Assembly (NCBI GenBank): GCA_023489135.1
Contig: JAMDCE010000230.1
Location: 1-29,857, forward strand
DNA length: 29,857 nucleotides
From: Chloroflexota bacterium
GTDB taxonomy: Bacteria > Chloroflexota > Chloroflexia > JAMDCE01
Direction of reading: 5' to 3'
The notes beneath the pieces were generated by a model that ran no database searches, was not told the origin of the DNA, and saw only the letters and a list, made by a program, of their open reading frames with translations. Position numbers and translations under genes: made by a program. Shown here piece after piece: positions 1 to 7,830 of the stretch (positions within the stretch are counted from its first letter, which is position 1; each line of letters starts with the position of its first letter).

Positions 1-365
1 GCCATATTCTCGATGATCGCGTCCACCTCGTCAGCCTGGCACTTTTCTCTCTCAGCTAGTTCCGCCACGCGGTCCCGCTGGCTGCGCACTTCCTCCAAAA
101 GACGGACGATGCGCCGGGACAGACGAGAGACAATTACGGCGGCGATTATGCCAAGCACTCCCAAGACCAGGCTCAGGATCACTTGGATATTGAGCGTCTG
201 ATCGAGTCGGTCTCGATCGGAATCCCGCTCCGTCACAATAAGCTGATGCGGAACTACACTTCGCTGTCTAAGGTCGTTCATGAGCTGGCCTCCTGCCACG
301 GTCGCAATCGCGGCCTGGGCCTCCTCAATAATCCGAGGTTCTGTAACGATACCGTTTGGTTTCAT
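1..365 (-). CDS. Sensor histidine kinase, N-terminal part only (runs off left edge)
   Basis: Reading the minus strand from an ATG at 365 gives an open frame to the window edge. A stretch ending GGQLMNDLRQR resembles the end of a CHASE3 extracellular sensor domain. It is followed by one membrane segment (about residues 60-80, LSLVLGVLGIIAAVIVSRL), a charged coiled-coil linker (EEVRSQRDRVAELAERE) and then DEVDAIIENMA, which is how a PAS domain typically begins in histidine kinases. The kinase core would lie outside the window. The first transmembrane segment and most of the CHASE3 domain that should precede this are missing, because an in-frame TAA lies a few codons upstream of the ATG. A frame change near 365 would join it to a short upstream reading. 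The gene is therefore either N-terminally truncated or frameshifted. The assignment rests on domain order and the PAS-like start. Confidence 0.5.
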   Translation of the reverse strand, partial: MKPNGIVTEPRIIEEAQAAIATVAGGQLMNDLRQRSVVPHQLIVTERDSDRDRLDQTLNIQVILSLVLGVLGIIAAVIVSRLSRRIVRLLEEVRSQRDRVAELAEREKCQADEVDAIIENM

Positions 366-501
366 CCAGGAAAGCTTTGCCGGTTAGTGAGCTTACGCCG
401 GTAGTTGCCAACGAACACGACGTTCGCCATTTGGGTGGGGCACTTGACCGGCTGCACCCTGCGGCAATCCAACCGCTATCTCAGGCAGTGCTGGGGCATT
501 C

Positions 502-739
502 TCAAAGGTCAGGTACCTGGTCTTCCTCCAGGACGTTGTAGCGGGTACATTCGTATATGCCCTTCGCCACGTCAGCCAGGAGTTCCTCGGCCAGACCCAG
601 GATAGCGGCCACCCGCGTGTCGCTCAACTGATAGCGGACGTATCGGCCTGTCTGTTCATAGATAACCAGCCCACACTCCCGCAGACACGCGAGGTGGTTA
701 GAGACGTTCGATTGGCTAAGGCCGGTCGGCTAACTCCAT
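502..739 (-). pseudogene. Truncated and frameshifted CmtR-like ArsR-family regulator
   Basis: The minus strand encodes the C-terminal half of a winged-helix ArsR/SmtB repressor: recognition helix SQSNVSNHLACLRECG, a wing (EQTGRYVRYQLSD) and a C-terminal helix ending ECTRYN before TGA at 502-504. CmtR proteins bind metal with the two Cys of the HLACLRxC segment plus a C-terminal Cys, and all three are visible here. The N-terminal helices are absent. A short ATG reading (MELADRP, from 739) runs into a stop, and the conserved part starts in another frame, so there is both a frameshift and loss of the first 40 or so residues. It resembles the intact CmtR-like regulator at 28676-29020, so it may be the remnant of a second sensor of the same type. 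Confidence 0.7.
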
Positions 740-1033
740 ATCAAATCAATGTATTATCAATTGGTGATATTCGTGATATCATAAATGATACAGTGGTGAA
801 AAGGAGTTGGCAAGGGCATCGGCAAGCAAGTTCACCAACGCAAGCCGATGAGTGGCAGAGACAAGGTCATAGGGCTCCAGGTTGCTGAATGCCCGCTTTG
901 CGGGGGGGCTTCAAGCAAGGTGTCTTCTAAGCCGTGGAATCGGTGCTGATGCCATCGGCAGGCCAAGTGCCACGATAAGGGTGATGGTACTCCGGGTGGC
1001 GAAGCGCCGCAGTTGAACAAGGAGGAAACTGCT
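740..1033. other. Intergenic region with a palindrome, no supported gene
   Basis: No gene is supported here. The left part is AT-rich and contains a near-perfect palindrome at 777-790 (TATCAT-AA-ATGATA) plus other TGATAT-type half sites. This fits the operator/promoter of the broken minus-strand CmtR-like gene. A short GC-rich hairpin (CCCGC-TTT-GCGGG) lies at 892-904. The ribosome binding site of the next gene (ggagg, 1021-1025) is at the right end. Confidence 0.5.
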
Positions 1034-1387
1034 ATGCAAGGAAGAGATATCGCCACGATTATTCTAGTGATCGTACTGGTCCTCTTGCTCTTTAGCCTGC
1101 TGGGTGGAGGCATGATGATGTGGCCGGGGATGATGGGCTGGGAAGGTTGGGGGGCTTGGGGAGGTTTTAGCCCCTTCTGGGGTATCGTAATGCTGCTCTT
1201 CTGGGTGCTGGTCATCGCCGGCGTGGTATCACTCGTTGTCTGGCTTTTCCAGCAAGGCCGCCCGAGCGAAGTGGGGCCCACCACTCCGAGGACTCGTGCC
1301 CTTGACATCTTGCGAGAGCGCTACGCCCGAGGCGAGATCACGCGGGACGAGTTTGAGCAGATGCGGCGCGATCTGGAGGGCAAATAG
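1034..1387 (+). CDS. Small membrane protein with C-terminal SHOCT domain
   Basis: This is a 117-residue protein. There are two hydrophobic segments (about residues 7-25 and 48-72) separated by a Gly/Met/Trp-rich loop (GGGMMMWPGMMGW). The C-terminus (LDILRERYARGEITRDEFEQ, about residues 90-114) is a textbook SHOCT domain, a short helical oligomerisation or anchoring module. The start at 1034 is chosen because GGAGG at 1021-1025 gives correct spacing; an earlier TTG overlaps that site. The stop is 13 nt before the next gene, so the two are probably co-transcribed. A related SHOCT protein sits inside the selenoprotein operon at 16757. Function is unknown; such proteins often neighbour metal or redox stress genes. 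Confidence 0.75.
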   Translation: MQGRDIATIILVIVLVLLLFSLLGGGMMMWPGMMGWEGWGAWGGFSPFWGIVMLLFWVLVIAGVVSLVVWLFQQGRPSEVGPTTPRTRALDILRERYARGEITRDEFEQMRRDLEGK

Positions 1388-1400
1388 CAGGAGGCAGGAT

Positions 1401-2117
1401 ATGCGCGCGAAGGGTCTATTCATCGCTGGATTGGCTGCATTCCTTATTGGCGTTGGCGGGCTTTTTGTCGCTTCTCGTGTCGTCGCGGCGCCGTTAAGTG
1501 GCACCGCCAGGGGGTTTGGCTACGGGGGAATGACGGGGATGTCTGGGATGGCAGGGATGATGGGTGGCCCAGCGGCAGCAAATGCCACGCCAATTGGTGT
1601 CGAACGAGCTGTGACTACCGCCCAGAACTACGTCACAGGCTCAGGCAACCGTAACCTGAAACTGGACGAAGTGATGGAGTTCGCCGGTAACTACTATGCC
1701 CAGGTCGTGGAGCAGGACACTGGTATGCACGCCTTCGAGATGCTCGTCGACAAGTACACTGGAGCGGTGTTCCCAGAAATGGGCCCGAATATGGTCTGGA
1801 ACGTCAAGTACGGGATGATGCGAGGCATGATGGGACGGTGGAGTTTGGGATGGTCTCAAACGACAAGCATGCCTATCGATCCAACACGGGCGCAGGATCT
1901 GGCGAGGCAGTACCTCAAAACCCAGGGGCTGCGACTGGACGTGGACGAACCTGACGAATTCTACGGCTACTATACGTTGCACACGTTGCGCGATGGGGAG
2001 ATCGAAGGGATGCTCTCGGTTAATGGCTACAGTGGCGAGATCTGGTACCATACCTGGCACGGGCCCTTCATTCAAATGGCAAAACTTCAGGCAAGAACTG
2101 TAGACGGTTTGCGCTGA
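1401..2117 (+). CDS. Exported Met-rich protein, PepSY-like repeats
   Basis: 238 residues with an N-terminal signal or anchor segment (about 5-28), then a Met/Gly-rich stretch (GGMTGMSGMAGMMGG) of the kind seen in periplasmic copper-binding proteins. Two similar halves follow. Each has a helix of the type VERAVTTAQNYV or TRAQDLARQYL, then strands containing F/YGYYT or NYYAQV and a Gly-type turn (DKYTGAVFPEMGPNM, VNGYSGEIWYHTWHG). This layout resembles PepSY-like domains, though I do not see a confident family match. The start at 1401 has GGAGG 9 nt upstream and follows the SHOCT gene closely. A decayed paralogue is on the minus strand at 8063-9171. A role in metal binding outside the membrane is inferred only from the Met-rich segment. 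Confidence 0.65.
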   Translation: MRAKGLFIAGLAAFLIGVGGLFVASRVVAAPLSGTARGFGYGGMTGMSGMAGMMGGPAAANATPIGVERAVTTAQNYVTGSGNRNLKLDEVMEFAGNYYAQVVEQDTGMHAFEMLVDKYTGAVFPEMGPNMVWNVKYGMMRGMMGRWSLGWSQTTSMPIDPTRAQDLARQYLKTQGLRLDVDEPDEFYGYYTLHTLRDGEIEGMLSVNGYSGEIWYHTWHGPFIQMAKLQARTVDGLR

Positions 2118-2241
2118 GCGAGCAGCGACACGATGATCGGCAAACTGCGTTTGATGGATGCGCAGTTCCTGGAGCTTCAGGATAACACTTTCGACTCCAC
2201 GGTGGCGACCTTCGTCTTCGTATTTCGTATTTATTCCTTCA

Positions 2242-2270
2242 TTGACTTTTCTTGATATATTGCTTAGAAT
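2242..2270 (+). promoter_or_regulatory. Sigma70-type promoter of the M56 peptidase gene
   Basis: TTGACT (2242-2247) and TAGAAT (2265-2270) are separated by 17 nt. The predicted transcription start falls only a few bases before the GTG at 2283 and no Shine-Dalgarno is visible, so the message is probably leaderless or nearly so. Confidence 0.6.
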
Positions 2271-2282
2271 CAGCTCCGACCT

Positions 2283-3386
2283 GTGCAAGATTTCGATTTG
2301 CGAACGGTGGTGGCATTGCTCGACAAAACCAGCTTACGAGGAGTGCAAACGCGGGCGGTAGCTATCCCCGCTACATTTGCAGCGGCCCTACTACTCCTGG
2401 GGCTTGACATCTGGTTCAGACCACACAGCTTATCCCCCATTGTCATCGCCTACCAAAAAGCTTGCACACAGAACCCTTACCTGCTTAGTTGCAGCAAGCA
2501 GGTCCTGTCCCATCTGCCTACGTTTTTCAGTCTTGGCCTCGTCATCTCTTCTCTGTTAGCGGCCGGCTGGACATTATGGGGCCAGTTAAGAAAGGCCAGG
2601 AGACTCTCGCGCATAGTAGAGACGCGCGCGTGTCCAGCACCGCGAAAGCTAGTCAAAGCCGCAACTGGGCTAGGCATTCTGGATGACGTTATCTGCGTTA
2701 GGGACGAAAGGCTGTACGCGTTCTGCCACGGCATTCGCAACATGCAAATATGCGTAAGCACCGGCGTGATCCGACAGCTTTCACAGGAGGAACTCAGAGC
2801 GGGGCTGCTGCACGAATCCTGCCATCTGCGTAATAGGGACCCGTTGAAGCTCCTTGGGATGCGCGTGGTTACCAGCGCGTTTCGGATGCTGCCAGTTGTC
2901 GGCGAATTGCGGCAGCGATACCAGCTGGCAAAGGAGATCGAGGCTGATCACCTAGCTGCACAAGGAACAAGCCTCGTTAGCCTGGCTAACGCGTTGCTGA
3001 AAGTCTTCACCAGCGATCAGCATTGGCCCGACCCTGAGCAGGCTCCGGCAGGAGCGTTTAGTGTGACAGAAGAGAGAATCATTCGTCTGGCTGGAGGCAA
3101 TGCAGGGAAAGTGCCTCCTATCTCAAGGGGAAGCGTACTCGCCAGCCTATTTGTTGGCGTTGCTCTATTTGTTTCGACCTTTGGGCTAACCGAGGCATCT
3201 GGCTACTGGACGACTCGAGGTCAAGACTGTCGCCCGTTGGTGGATACGTACAAAGCAGCACGATCCGTCCACAGCGTCGGCGTGTCGAGATGCGCCTACA
3301 ATGGCACTCACGAAAACGTGATTCAGTACTCCGCCCTGCCACAACTCCGCACGGAAACTATATTGGGTGGTGTTTTCTCGGAATGA
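2283..3386 (+). CDS. M56/BlaR1-type membrane zinc metallopeptidase
   Basis: 367 residues. Membrane segments are visible at about 28-45, 80-97 and near the C-terminus (about 290-310, SVLASLFVGVALFVSTFGL). The zinc site is HESCH at residues 177-181 (HExxH), with a downstream EIEADHLA at 218-225 supplying the third ligand, as in M56/M48 peptidases. The surrounding LLHESCHLRNRDPL is typical of the BlaR1/MecR1-like M56 group. Such proteases usually pair with a BlaI-type repressor, but none is next to it and no penicillin-binding sensor domain follows. The stop codon overlaps the lgt start (ATGA), so the two are translationally coupled. The GTG start lies just after a strong promoter. A role in envelope-stress signalling is inferred from family membership. 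Confidence 0.8.
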   Translation: MQDFDLRTVVALLDKTSLRGVQTRAVAIPATFAAALLLLGLDIWFRPHSLSPIVIAYQKACTQNPYLLSCSKQVLSHLPTFFSLGLVISSLLAAGWTLWGQLRKARRLSRIVETRACPAPRKLVKAATGLGILDDVICVRDERLYAFCHGIRNMQICVSTGVIRQLSQEELRAGLLHESCHLRNRDPLKLLGMRVVTSAFRMLPVVGELRQRYQLAKEIEADHLAAQGTSLVSLANALLKVFTSDQHWPDPEQAPAGAFSVTEERIIRLAGGNAGKVPPISRGSVLASLFVGVALFVSTFGLTEASGYWTTRGQDCRPLVDTYKAARSVHSVGVSRCAYNGTHENVIQYSALPQLRTETILGGVFSE

Positions 3387-4195
3387 TTACTATCGGGATA
3401 GACCCCATCATCGTGTCTCTTGGGTTTTTCAGCATTAGCTGGCACGCCGCCATGAGTGTGGTAGCTATCGTCATAGCAATTCCAGTGGGCCTGCGTGAAA
3501 CGAGGAGACGAGGCATTGCAGATGAAGACGTGTATTCATTACTACCTTGGGCCATCGTCGGAGGAATCGTAGGCGCCCGATTATTCCATGTGGTCGACAA
3601 GTTCGGTTACTATGTGAGCAACCCTTCGGCCATCATAGCGTTTCAGGAAGGTGGACTGGCGATCTATGGCGCTATCATCGGTGGAATCGGCGTAGGCAGC
3701 GCTTACGCAAGGCTTCGAAGTATCCCGGTTGGACGACTGGGTGATGCTATGGCCCCGGCGTTGATCCTCGGACAGGCCGTAGGACGAGTTGGGTGTCTCA
3801 TTAACGGCGACGTTTTCGGCGCGCCCGCTAATCTGCCTTGGGCCGTGGCGTACACTCACCCGAACTCGCTCGCGCCGAAACTCGGCGTGCCGGCACATCC
3901 GGCGGCCGCCTACGAACTTTTGTGGGACCTGATCGTATTCGGCATCCTCTGGAAGCTGAGGATGAGGAGTTTTGCTAGCGGCACTCTTCTGTGTATTTAC
4001 TTCCTGCTGTACGCCATTGGCCGCTTCGTCATCAGCTTCTTCCGTGAGGACACCCTGGTTCTGCTCGCCCTCAGCCAGGCGCAGGTTATAGCTCTAGGTG
4101 CGATGATTGCGCCTACGCTGCTCGTTGTGCTGCTCAACACGAGACAGCAGTTTCGACGGCAAGGTTGGAACATCCATCGACAGACTGATGCGTGA
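3383..4195 (+). CDS. lgt: Prolipoprotein diacylglyceryl transferase
   Basis: Lgt transfers a diacylglyceryl group from phosphatidylglycerol to the lipobox Cys of prolipoproteins at the cytoplasmic membrane. The 270-residue product has about seven membrane segments. The family signature appears as GQAVGRVGCLINGDVFGAP (Asn-Gly-Asp/Glu region), with HPAAAYE and GRFVISFFRED later in the sequence. The ATG at 3383 overlaps the M56 stop. The first residue of the usual GRxGNFING motif region is altered (Cys for Asn), but the core NGD is kept. The 3' end of this gene is duplicated at 9254-9452. It likely serves the lipoprotein at 11309 among others. Confidence 0.9.
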   Translation: MITIGIDPIIVSLGFFSISWHAAMSVVAIVIAIPVGLRETRRRGIADEDVYSLLPWAIVGGIVGARLFHVVDKFGYYVSNPSAIIAFQEGGLAIYGAIIGGIGVGSAYARLRSIPVGRLGDAMAPALILGQAVGRVGCLINGDVFGAPANLPWAVAYTHPNSLAPKLGVPAHPAAAYELLWDLIVFGILWKLRMRSFASGTLLCIYFLLYAIGRFVISFFREDTLVLLALSQAQVIALGAMIAPTLLVVLLNTRQQFRRQGWNIHRQTDA

Positions 4196-4207
4196 AGCAG
4201 TTTTCAC

Positions 4208-4252
4208 TTGACTTTGCCCGCTCCGGAGCAGTATATTTGTAGCGAGAATATA
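4208..4252 (+). promoter_or_regulatory. arsR promoter with overlapping operator dyad
   Basis: TTGACT (4208-4213) and TATATT (4232-4237) are 18 nt apart. The -10 box is also the left arm of a dyad, TATATT-9 nt-AATATA (4232-4252), a likely ArsR binding site that would block RNA polymerase. In the duplicate copy the right arm reads AATAAA. Confidence 0.65.
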
Positions 4253-4284
4253 TCAAAAAAACTTGTTGCAAGGGGTGATCGAGC

Positions 4285-4668
4285 TTGGATCACTGCTACA
4301 CTGAGATACCCAGGGTAAGGCACGGCGACCTGCATCTGCTCCCTGATGCCGATACAGTCAAGTTAGCGGCTGTGGCCAGCGCTATCGGCGATCCCATTAG
4401 AATACAAATGGTCTACCTTCTGGAGCAGCGGCCAGACCTCTGCACCTGCGAATTCCAGGAACTGCTTGGCCTCGCCCAATCGAAGATTTCCTACCACCTG
4501 AATATTTTGCTCGAAGCGGGAATCGTCTCACGGCAGACCCACGGAACGTGGAGCCACTACAGCCTTCATAATCAGGAAGTCTTGAACCGAATGAGGTCGT
4601 TGACCGGCCAGCGGTTTTACACTGGAGACGCCAGCGAGTTGGTAGGCTCTTCCAGGCAGCAGACTTAA
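4285..4668 (+). CDS. arsR: ArsR-family metal(loid)-responsive repressor, copy 1
   Basis: 127-residue winged-helix repressor. DLCTCEFQELL (Cys53, Cys55) matches the CxC metalloid site at helix alpha3 of ArsR (ELCVCDL), which binds As(III) or Sb(III). The recognition helix follows (LAQSKISYHLNILLEAG) and then the wing (TWSHYSL). The start is a TTG at 4285 preceded by AGGGGTG. An additional Cys at position 4 could join the site. No arsenic pump, reductase or ArsM lies downstream; instead the next gene, 15 nt away, is a Cys-rich MtrA-like protein, so that protein is probably the regulated function. A near-identical copy lies at 9557-9940. Confidence 0.9.
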   Translation: MDHCYTEIPRVRHGDLHLLPDADTVKLAAVASAIGDPIRIQMVYLLEQRPDLCTCEFQELLGLAQSKISYHLNILLEAGIVSRQTHGTWSHYSLHNQEVLNRMRSLTGQRFYTGDASELVGSSRQQT

Positions 4669-4683
4669 GAGGAGTTGACGGCA

Positions 4684-5889
4684 ATGTCCGACCTGAACGA
4701 TGCCATCAAGCGGATCCATCAAGAGTTAGATCAAGTACACAGGGTCAAGAAGTGCGCGTCCTGCGAGTGTTTGCTCGACGCATTGGAGGCGCTGCAGGGG
4801 GACCTTGGGCGGATCGACAGCGCGGAGTCCAGGGCGGCCCAGGTCGATATGCGGCGCTGGCTGGAAGAAGGGAACAAGAAGCGCCACCGGTGTCTGGGAT
4901 GCGAGGTTTGCCTGCCTATCGCGCCTTACAACGATTTCAGCGCACTGCTACGCAGCGAACAAAGTATCGGGGCTGAGGCTCCTACGGAAGAGATCGAGAC
5001 CTCCTCCCCTTGCGGCTGTGGTGATACGTGTGGGACGAAGCCAGTGCAGCCAGACTCTGTGCAGAAATGGCCGGTGGTGGAGGGTGACTACCTGGTAGGG
5101 GAGCCCTCTTCCAGCGTAGCGATCTGCACGCTGGCCGATAGGGACCTCCTGGCCGAAGTGCAGGCAGCCGGGCTACTCGGCCGTGTAACGATCGTGGGTC
5201 CGCTCTCCACGGAGAATCTGGGCGTTGAGCGCGTGATCCGTAATGTGGTGGCTAATCCCAACATCGGTTACCTGATACTCTGCGGGCGAGACTCCCGAGG
5301 CCACAGGGCCGGCCAGGCGCTATTGTCCTTCAAGGCTAGTGGTGTAGACGAAAACCATCGGATCGTCGGGGCCGTCGGGCCACGTCCCATCTTGAAGAAC
5401 ATCGCCGACGAGGAACTGGAAGCGTTCCGGCAGCGTGTTGCCGTGGTGGATGAGATCGGCACGCGGGATGTGCCTCGGCTCGTGGACATTGTACAGACTT
5501 ACCTGGCCCGGCCTAAGGAAGCCCCGCCGATCCTGCCACCTAAAATCCAGATGCCCAAGATGATAGAGGCCCAGCGGGTCAGCAACCGGGAGTGGGTACA
5601 CGATTCGGAAGGATTTTTCGTGATCCTGCTGGACCGGGACGCCCAGGCGATCGTCTGCGAGCATTACACCACGGACGGCACCCTCGACGAAGTGATTCGG
5701 GGTGTTCGAGCCGAAGACGTGGCCAAGCTCGCCATCAAGCGAGGCTTGCTTTCCCGGCTCGACCACGCCGCCTATCTTGGGAGGGAACTGGCGAAGGCCG
5801 AGGCATCTTTAGCGCTTGGACTGCTATACGTTCAGGACGAGCCCCTGGAAGACGCACAAGCGGCACTAAGTCAAAAGGCGGCTTCCTAA
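4684..5889 (+). CDS. Cys-rich protein with MtrA-like corrinoid domain and C-terminal DUF4346-like domain
   Basis: 401 residues, in three parts. (1) An N-terminal ~125-residue region rich in Cys clusters: CASCEC (residues 24-29), CLGCEVC (70-76) and CGCGDTC (110-116), suggestive of metal or Fe-S binding. (2) Residues about 130-275 match the soluble domain of MtrA, the corrinoid subunit of tetrahydromethanopterin S-methyltransferase: WPVVEGDYLVG, GPLSTENLGVERVI, NPNIGYLILCG, GHRAGQ, VGAVGPRPI. The His in GHRAGQ (residue 207) corresponds to the His that coordinates cobalt in MtrA. (3) A C-terminal domain (about 300-390; GFFVILLDRDAQAIVCEHY) of the DUF4346 type often found with MtrA-like domains. 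There is no membrane anchor. It is co-transcribed with arsR; ATG 4684 has GAGGAG at good spacing. A metalloid methyl-transfer role is inference. Confidence 0.75.
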   Translation: MSDLNDAIKRIHQELDQVHRVKKCASCECLLDALEALQGDLGRIDSAESRAAQVDMRRWLEEGNKKRHRCLGCEVCLPIAPYNDFSALLRSEQSIGAEAPTEEIETSSPCGCGDTCGTKPVQPDSVQKWPVVEGDYLVGEPSSSVAICTLADRDLLAEVQAAGLLGRVTIVGPLSTENLGVERVIRNVVANPNIGYLILCGRDSRGHRAGQALLSFKASGVDENHRIVGAVGPRPILKNIADEELEAFRQRVAVVDEIGTRDVPRLVDIVQTYLARPKEAPPILPPKIQMPKMIEAQRVSNREWVHDSEGFFVILLDRDAQAIVCEHYTTDGTLDEVIRGVRAEDVAKLAIKRGLLSRLDHAAYLGRELAKAEASLALGLLYVQDEPLEDAQAALSQKAAS

Positions 5890-6102
5890 ACTGCAGTTGC
5901 GGCAGCTCTGGCCAAATTGCATCGGTGCCTGCTACCCAGGGTGTGTGGCGACGGCTTCCGCTTCGGGCTCAGAGAAGAAGTGTATGTCCCCGTCGGAATA
6001 CTCGATACGACTGTCTCCTTCTCGGCAGCTTGAGAATGTCTGCTGGGTGGTATTGCCAACTTGCTATAGGGACCCAGCGAGGAGACAAAAGGCAATTACC
6101 AA

Positions 6103-6465
6103 ATGAGCAAGCACGAGAACCGTACGCAAAGGGCCCTTGTAAGGATCATCTCCGCAGTAGCCTTGGCGGCGTTAGTTCTGCTCCTTGCTGGCCAATTAGC
6201 ATCTGTTTCCGCCGCTTCTTTTGAGAACGAAGCCCATCACAAGCCGTGCTGCGGCGAGTGCAGCGGCAAAGGAGAGATGCAGAATCTCGACGGCTGTTCC
6301 ACGCCGCACTGCCCACTTCTGTCGTGCCAGTCCGTGATGACGACTTCACCTTCTGCGCTATCTATCTCTTTACGAGAAGTCTATGCGCCTGAAGCAATCA
6401 AACAGCGACCTCTCGAAGCTCCTCCAGCATCCATCCAGCCACCACCAAGGATCGTTCAGAGCTAA
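6103..6465 (+). CDS. Small exported Cys-rich protein, copy 1
   Basis: 120 residues with a signal peptide (hydrophobic about 12-33, ending SVSAA). The mature part carries KPCCGECSGKGE and GCSTPHCPLLSCQS, seven Cys in about 35 residues, and then a Pro-rich tail (PPASIQPPPRIVQS). I do not recognise a named family. The Cys spacing suggests a soft-metal or disulfide-carrying protein outside the membrane. It sits just upstream of the MauE-DsbA gene, which could act on its thiols. A paralogue at 10855-11232 keeps the Cys pattern, showing selection on those residues. The 213 nt between this gene and the MtrA-like gene carry no supported gene; one short frame there (GFRFGLREEVYVPVG) looks protein-like but has no start. 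Confidence 0.65.
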   Translation: MSKHENRTQRALVRIISAVALAALVLLLAGQLASVSAASFENEAHHKPCCGECSGKGEMQNLDGCSTPHCPLLSCQSVMTTSPSALSISLREVYAPEAIKQRPLEAPPASIQPPPRIVQS

Positions 6466-6555
6466 CTCAGTTTTCCGGCACATCTGACGCATTGATTGTT
6501 CTCTTTGCATCTCAGGGTGGCTTACTTTGGTTTCTTGGAGGCTATCGTGAACAAA
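6150..6555 (+). repeat. Duplicated segment A2: Cys-rich gene plus start of following gene
   Basis: This stretch is matched at 10916-11317. The similarity continues through the ribosome binding site and the first three codons (GTG AAC AAA) of the next gene, where it stops. Confidence 0.8.
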
Positions 6556-7830
6556 CACACCAAACAACCGACAAAGGTAGCAAGTATAAGGAAAACGCCG
6601 GTGGCAACTAATCGAATGCACAAGGTGGAGAAAACGCCGCGGGAGCGTGGAGAACCTCGCCAGGCGGCCGATCCGGCCTGGAAGAGCTTCCTGAAGAACC
6701 CGAAGGTGGCGCTGGCGACGCGTTTGGTGCTCGGTGCGTTTTTCATCTGGTCCGCCGGCAGCAAGCTTGCTTACCCGTCCGCGTTCGAGGCGATACTGAA
6801 GAACACGTACGGGGTGTTTCCTGATCCGGTTGTGCCCATCGTGGCGTTTTTGGTGCCGTGGATAGAGCTGCCGTTGGGCAGCTTTCTGGTGCTTGGCCTA
6901 CTCATCAGAATCGTCAGCTATGGAGCCGCGGTCTTGCTGGGCATGTTTCTCGCCCTGATGCTCGTCGCCATTGCACAGGGCAAGTCGGGCGACTGCGGAT
7001 GCTTTGTGGGGCTTTCGGAGTCTATCGGGCCGTGGACTGTCGCACGAGACATCGCCATTCTGGCGCTGGCAGGTCCAACTCTGATGGCCAGGCGCCATCT
7101 GTTTAGCGGAGACACTTGGCTCGCGTCGGCAGATAGGGCAAATGTCAGATATTTTGGGACCGTCGGAGCCGCGGCGTTGCTAACGGTCGCCGTTGGTCTT
7201 TCCCTTGGTAGCTTCTATAAGGCGCCGATTGAGGCCCCACCAGCACTGTCCAGGCCGGCCGCCAGCACTGCTGCTGCGAGTGTACCAATCAGCAATCAGA
7301 CGACTGCTAGTAATCCTTCTGCATCCAGCAGGCCAAATGCAGGTTGGCGGCTTGGGCCTGAGAATGCGAAAGTGGTCATTACCGAGTTCGGCGACTTCGA
7401 GTGCCCGGCATGCCAGGCAGCGGACCCCGTTCTTAAGAAGCTGATCGCGGACTATCAGGGACAGGTAGCCCTGGTTTATCGTCATTTCCCGCTGCAGTAT
7501 CATCCCTTCGCCGTGCCAGCGGCCGAGGCTTCCGAAGCAGCCGGCGAGCAGGGAAAGTTCTGGGAAATGCACGACCTTCTTTTCGCGGACCAGAAACACC
7601 TGGCACTCAACGACCTGCAGGCGCGTGCCAGCCGTCTGGGCCTCGACATGCAACAATTCGACGAGGCGATGGCCTCCGGAAGGTACAAGCGGATAATTGC
7701 AGATGACTTCAACGAAGGTCGCAAGGTCGGCGTAGCGTATACCCCCTTCATTCTGATCGACGGCCAGGAGTTCAAAGACCACAGTTACGGCGCAATGAAG
7801 GCGAAGATCGACCAGCTATTGAACAAATAA
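6547..7830 (+). CDS. MauE/DoxX-like membrane domain fused to DsbA-type thiol oxidoreductase
   Basis: 427 residues. A charged N-terminal tail (1-50) is followed by four membrane helices (about 55-185) of the MauE/DoxX type, including GDCGCF at 148-153, a conserved Cys pair of this family. A fifth membrane segment (about 203-222) and a Ser/Ala/Pro-rich linker lead to an extracytoplasmic DsbA/BdbD-like thioredoxin domain (from about 270). Its active site is FECPAC (Cys286, Cys289), with the cis-Pro loop YTPFILIDG and catalytic surroundings HFPLQYHP. Start GTG 6547 has TTGGAGG five nt upstream; an earlier TTG lacks this. MauE-type proteins pass electrons across the membrane to periplasmic thiols. 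The fusion would form or reshuffle disulfides in exported proteins, together with the VKOR at 15623. Confidence 0.85.
   Translation: MNKHTKQPTKVASIRKTPVATNRMHKVEKTPRERGEPRQAADPAWKSFLKNPKVALATRLVLGAFFIWSAGSKLAYPSAFEAILKNTYGVFPDPVVPIVAFLVPWIELPLGSFLVLGLLIRIVSYGAAVLLGMFLALMLVAIAQGKSGDCGCFVGLSESIGPWTVARDIAILALAGPTLMARRHLFSGDTWLASADRANVRYFGTVGAAALLTVAVGLSLGSFYKAPIEAPPALSRPAASTAAASVPISNQTTASNPSASSRPNAGWRLGPENAKVVITEFGDFECPACQAADPVLKKLIADYQGQVALVYRHFPLQYHPFAVPAAEASEAAGEQGKFWEMHDLLFADQKHLALNDLQARASRLGLDMQQFDEAMASGRYKRIIADDFNEGRKVGVAYTPFILIDGQEFKDHSYGAMKAKIDQLLNK

Larger units (their letters stand above)
3985..4713 (+). repeat. Duplicated segment A1: 3' lgt, arsR, first codons of mtrA-like gene
   Basis: This stretch is closely matched by 9254-9985. 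The match covers the last third of lgt, the promoter, the whole arsR and the first ten codons of the MtrA-like gene. It ends abruptly after the codons for AIKR. Confidence 0.85.
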
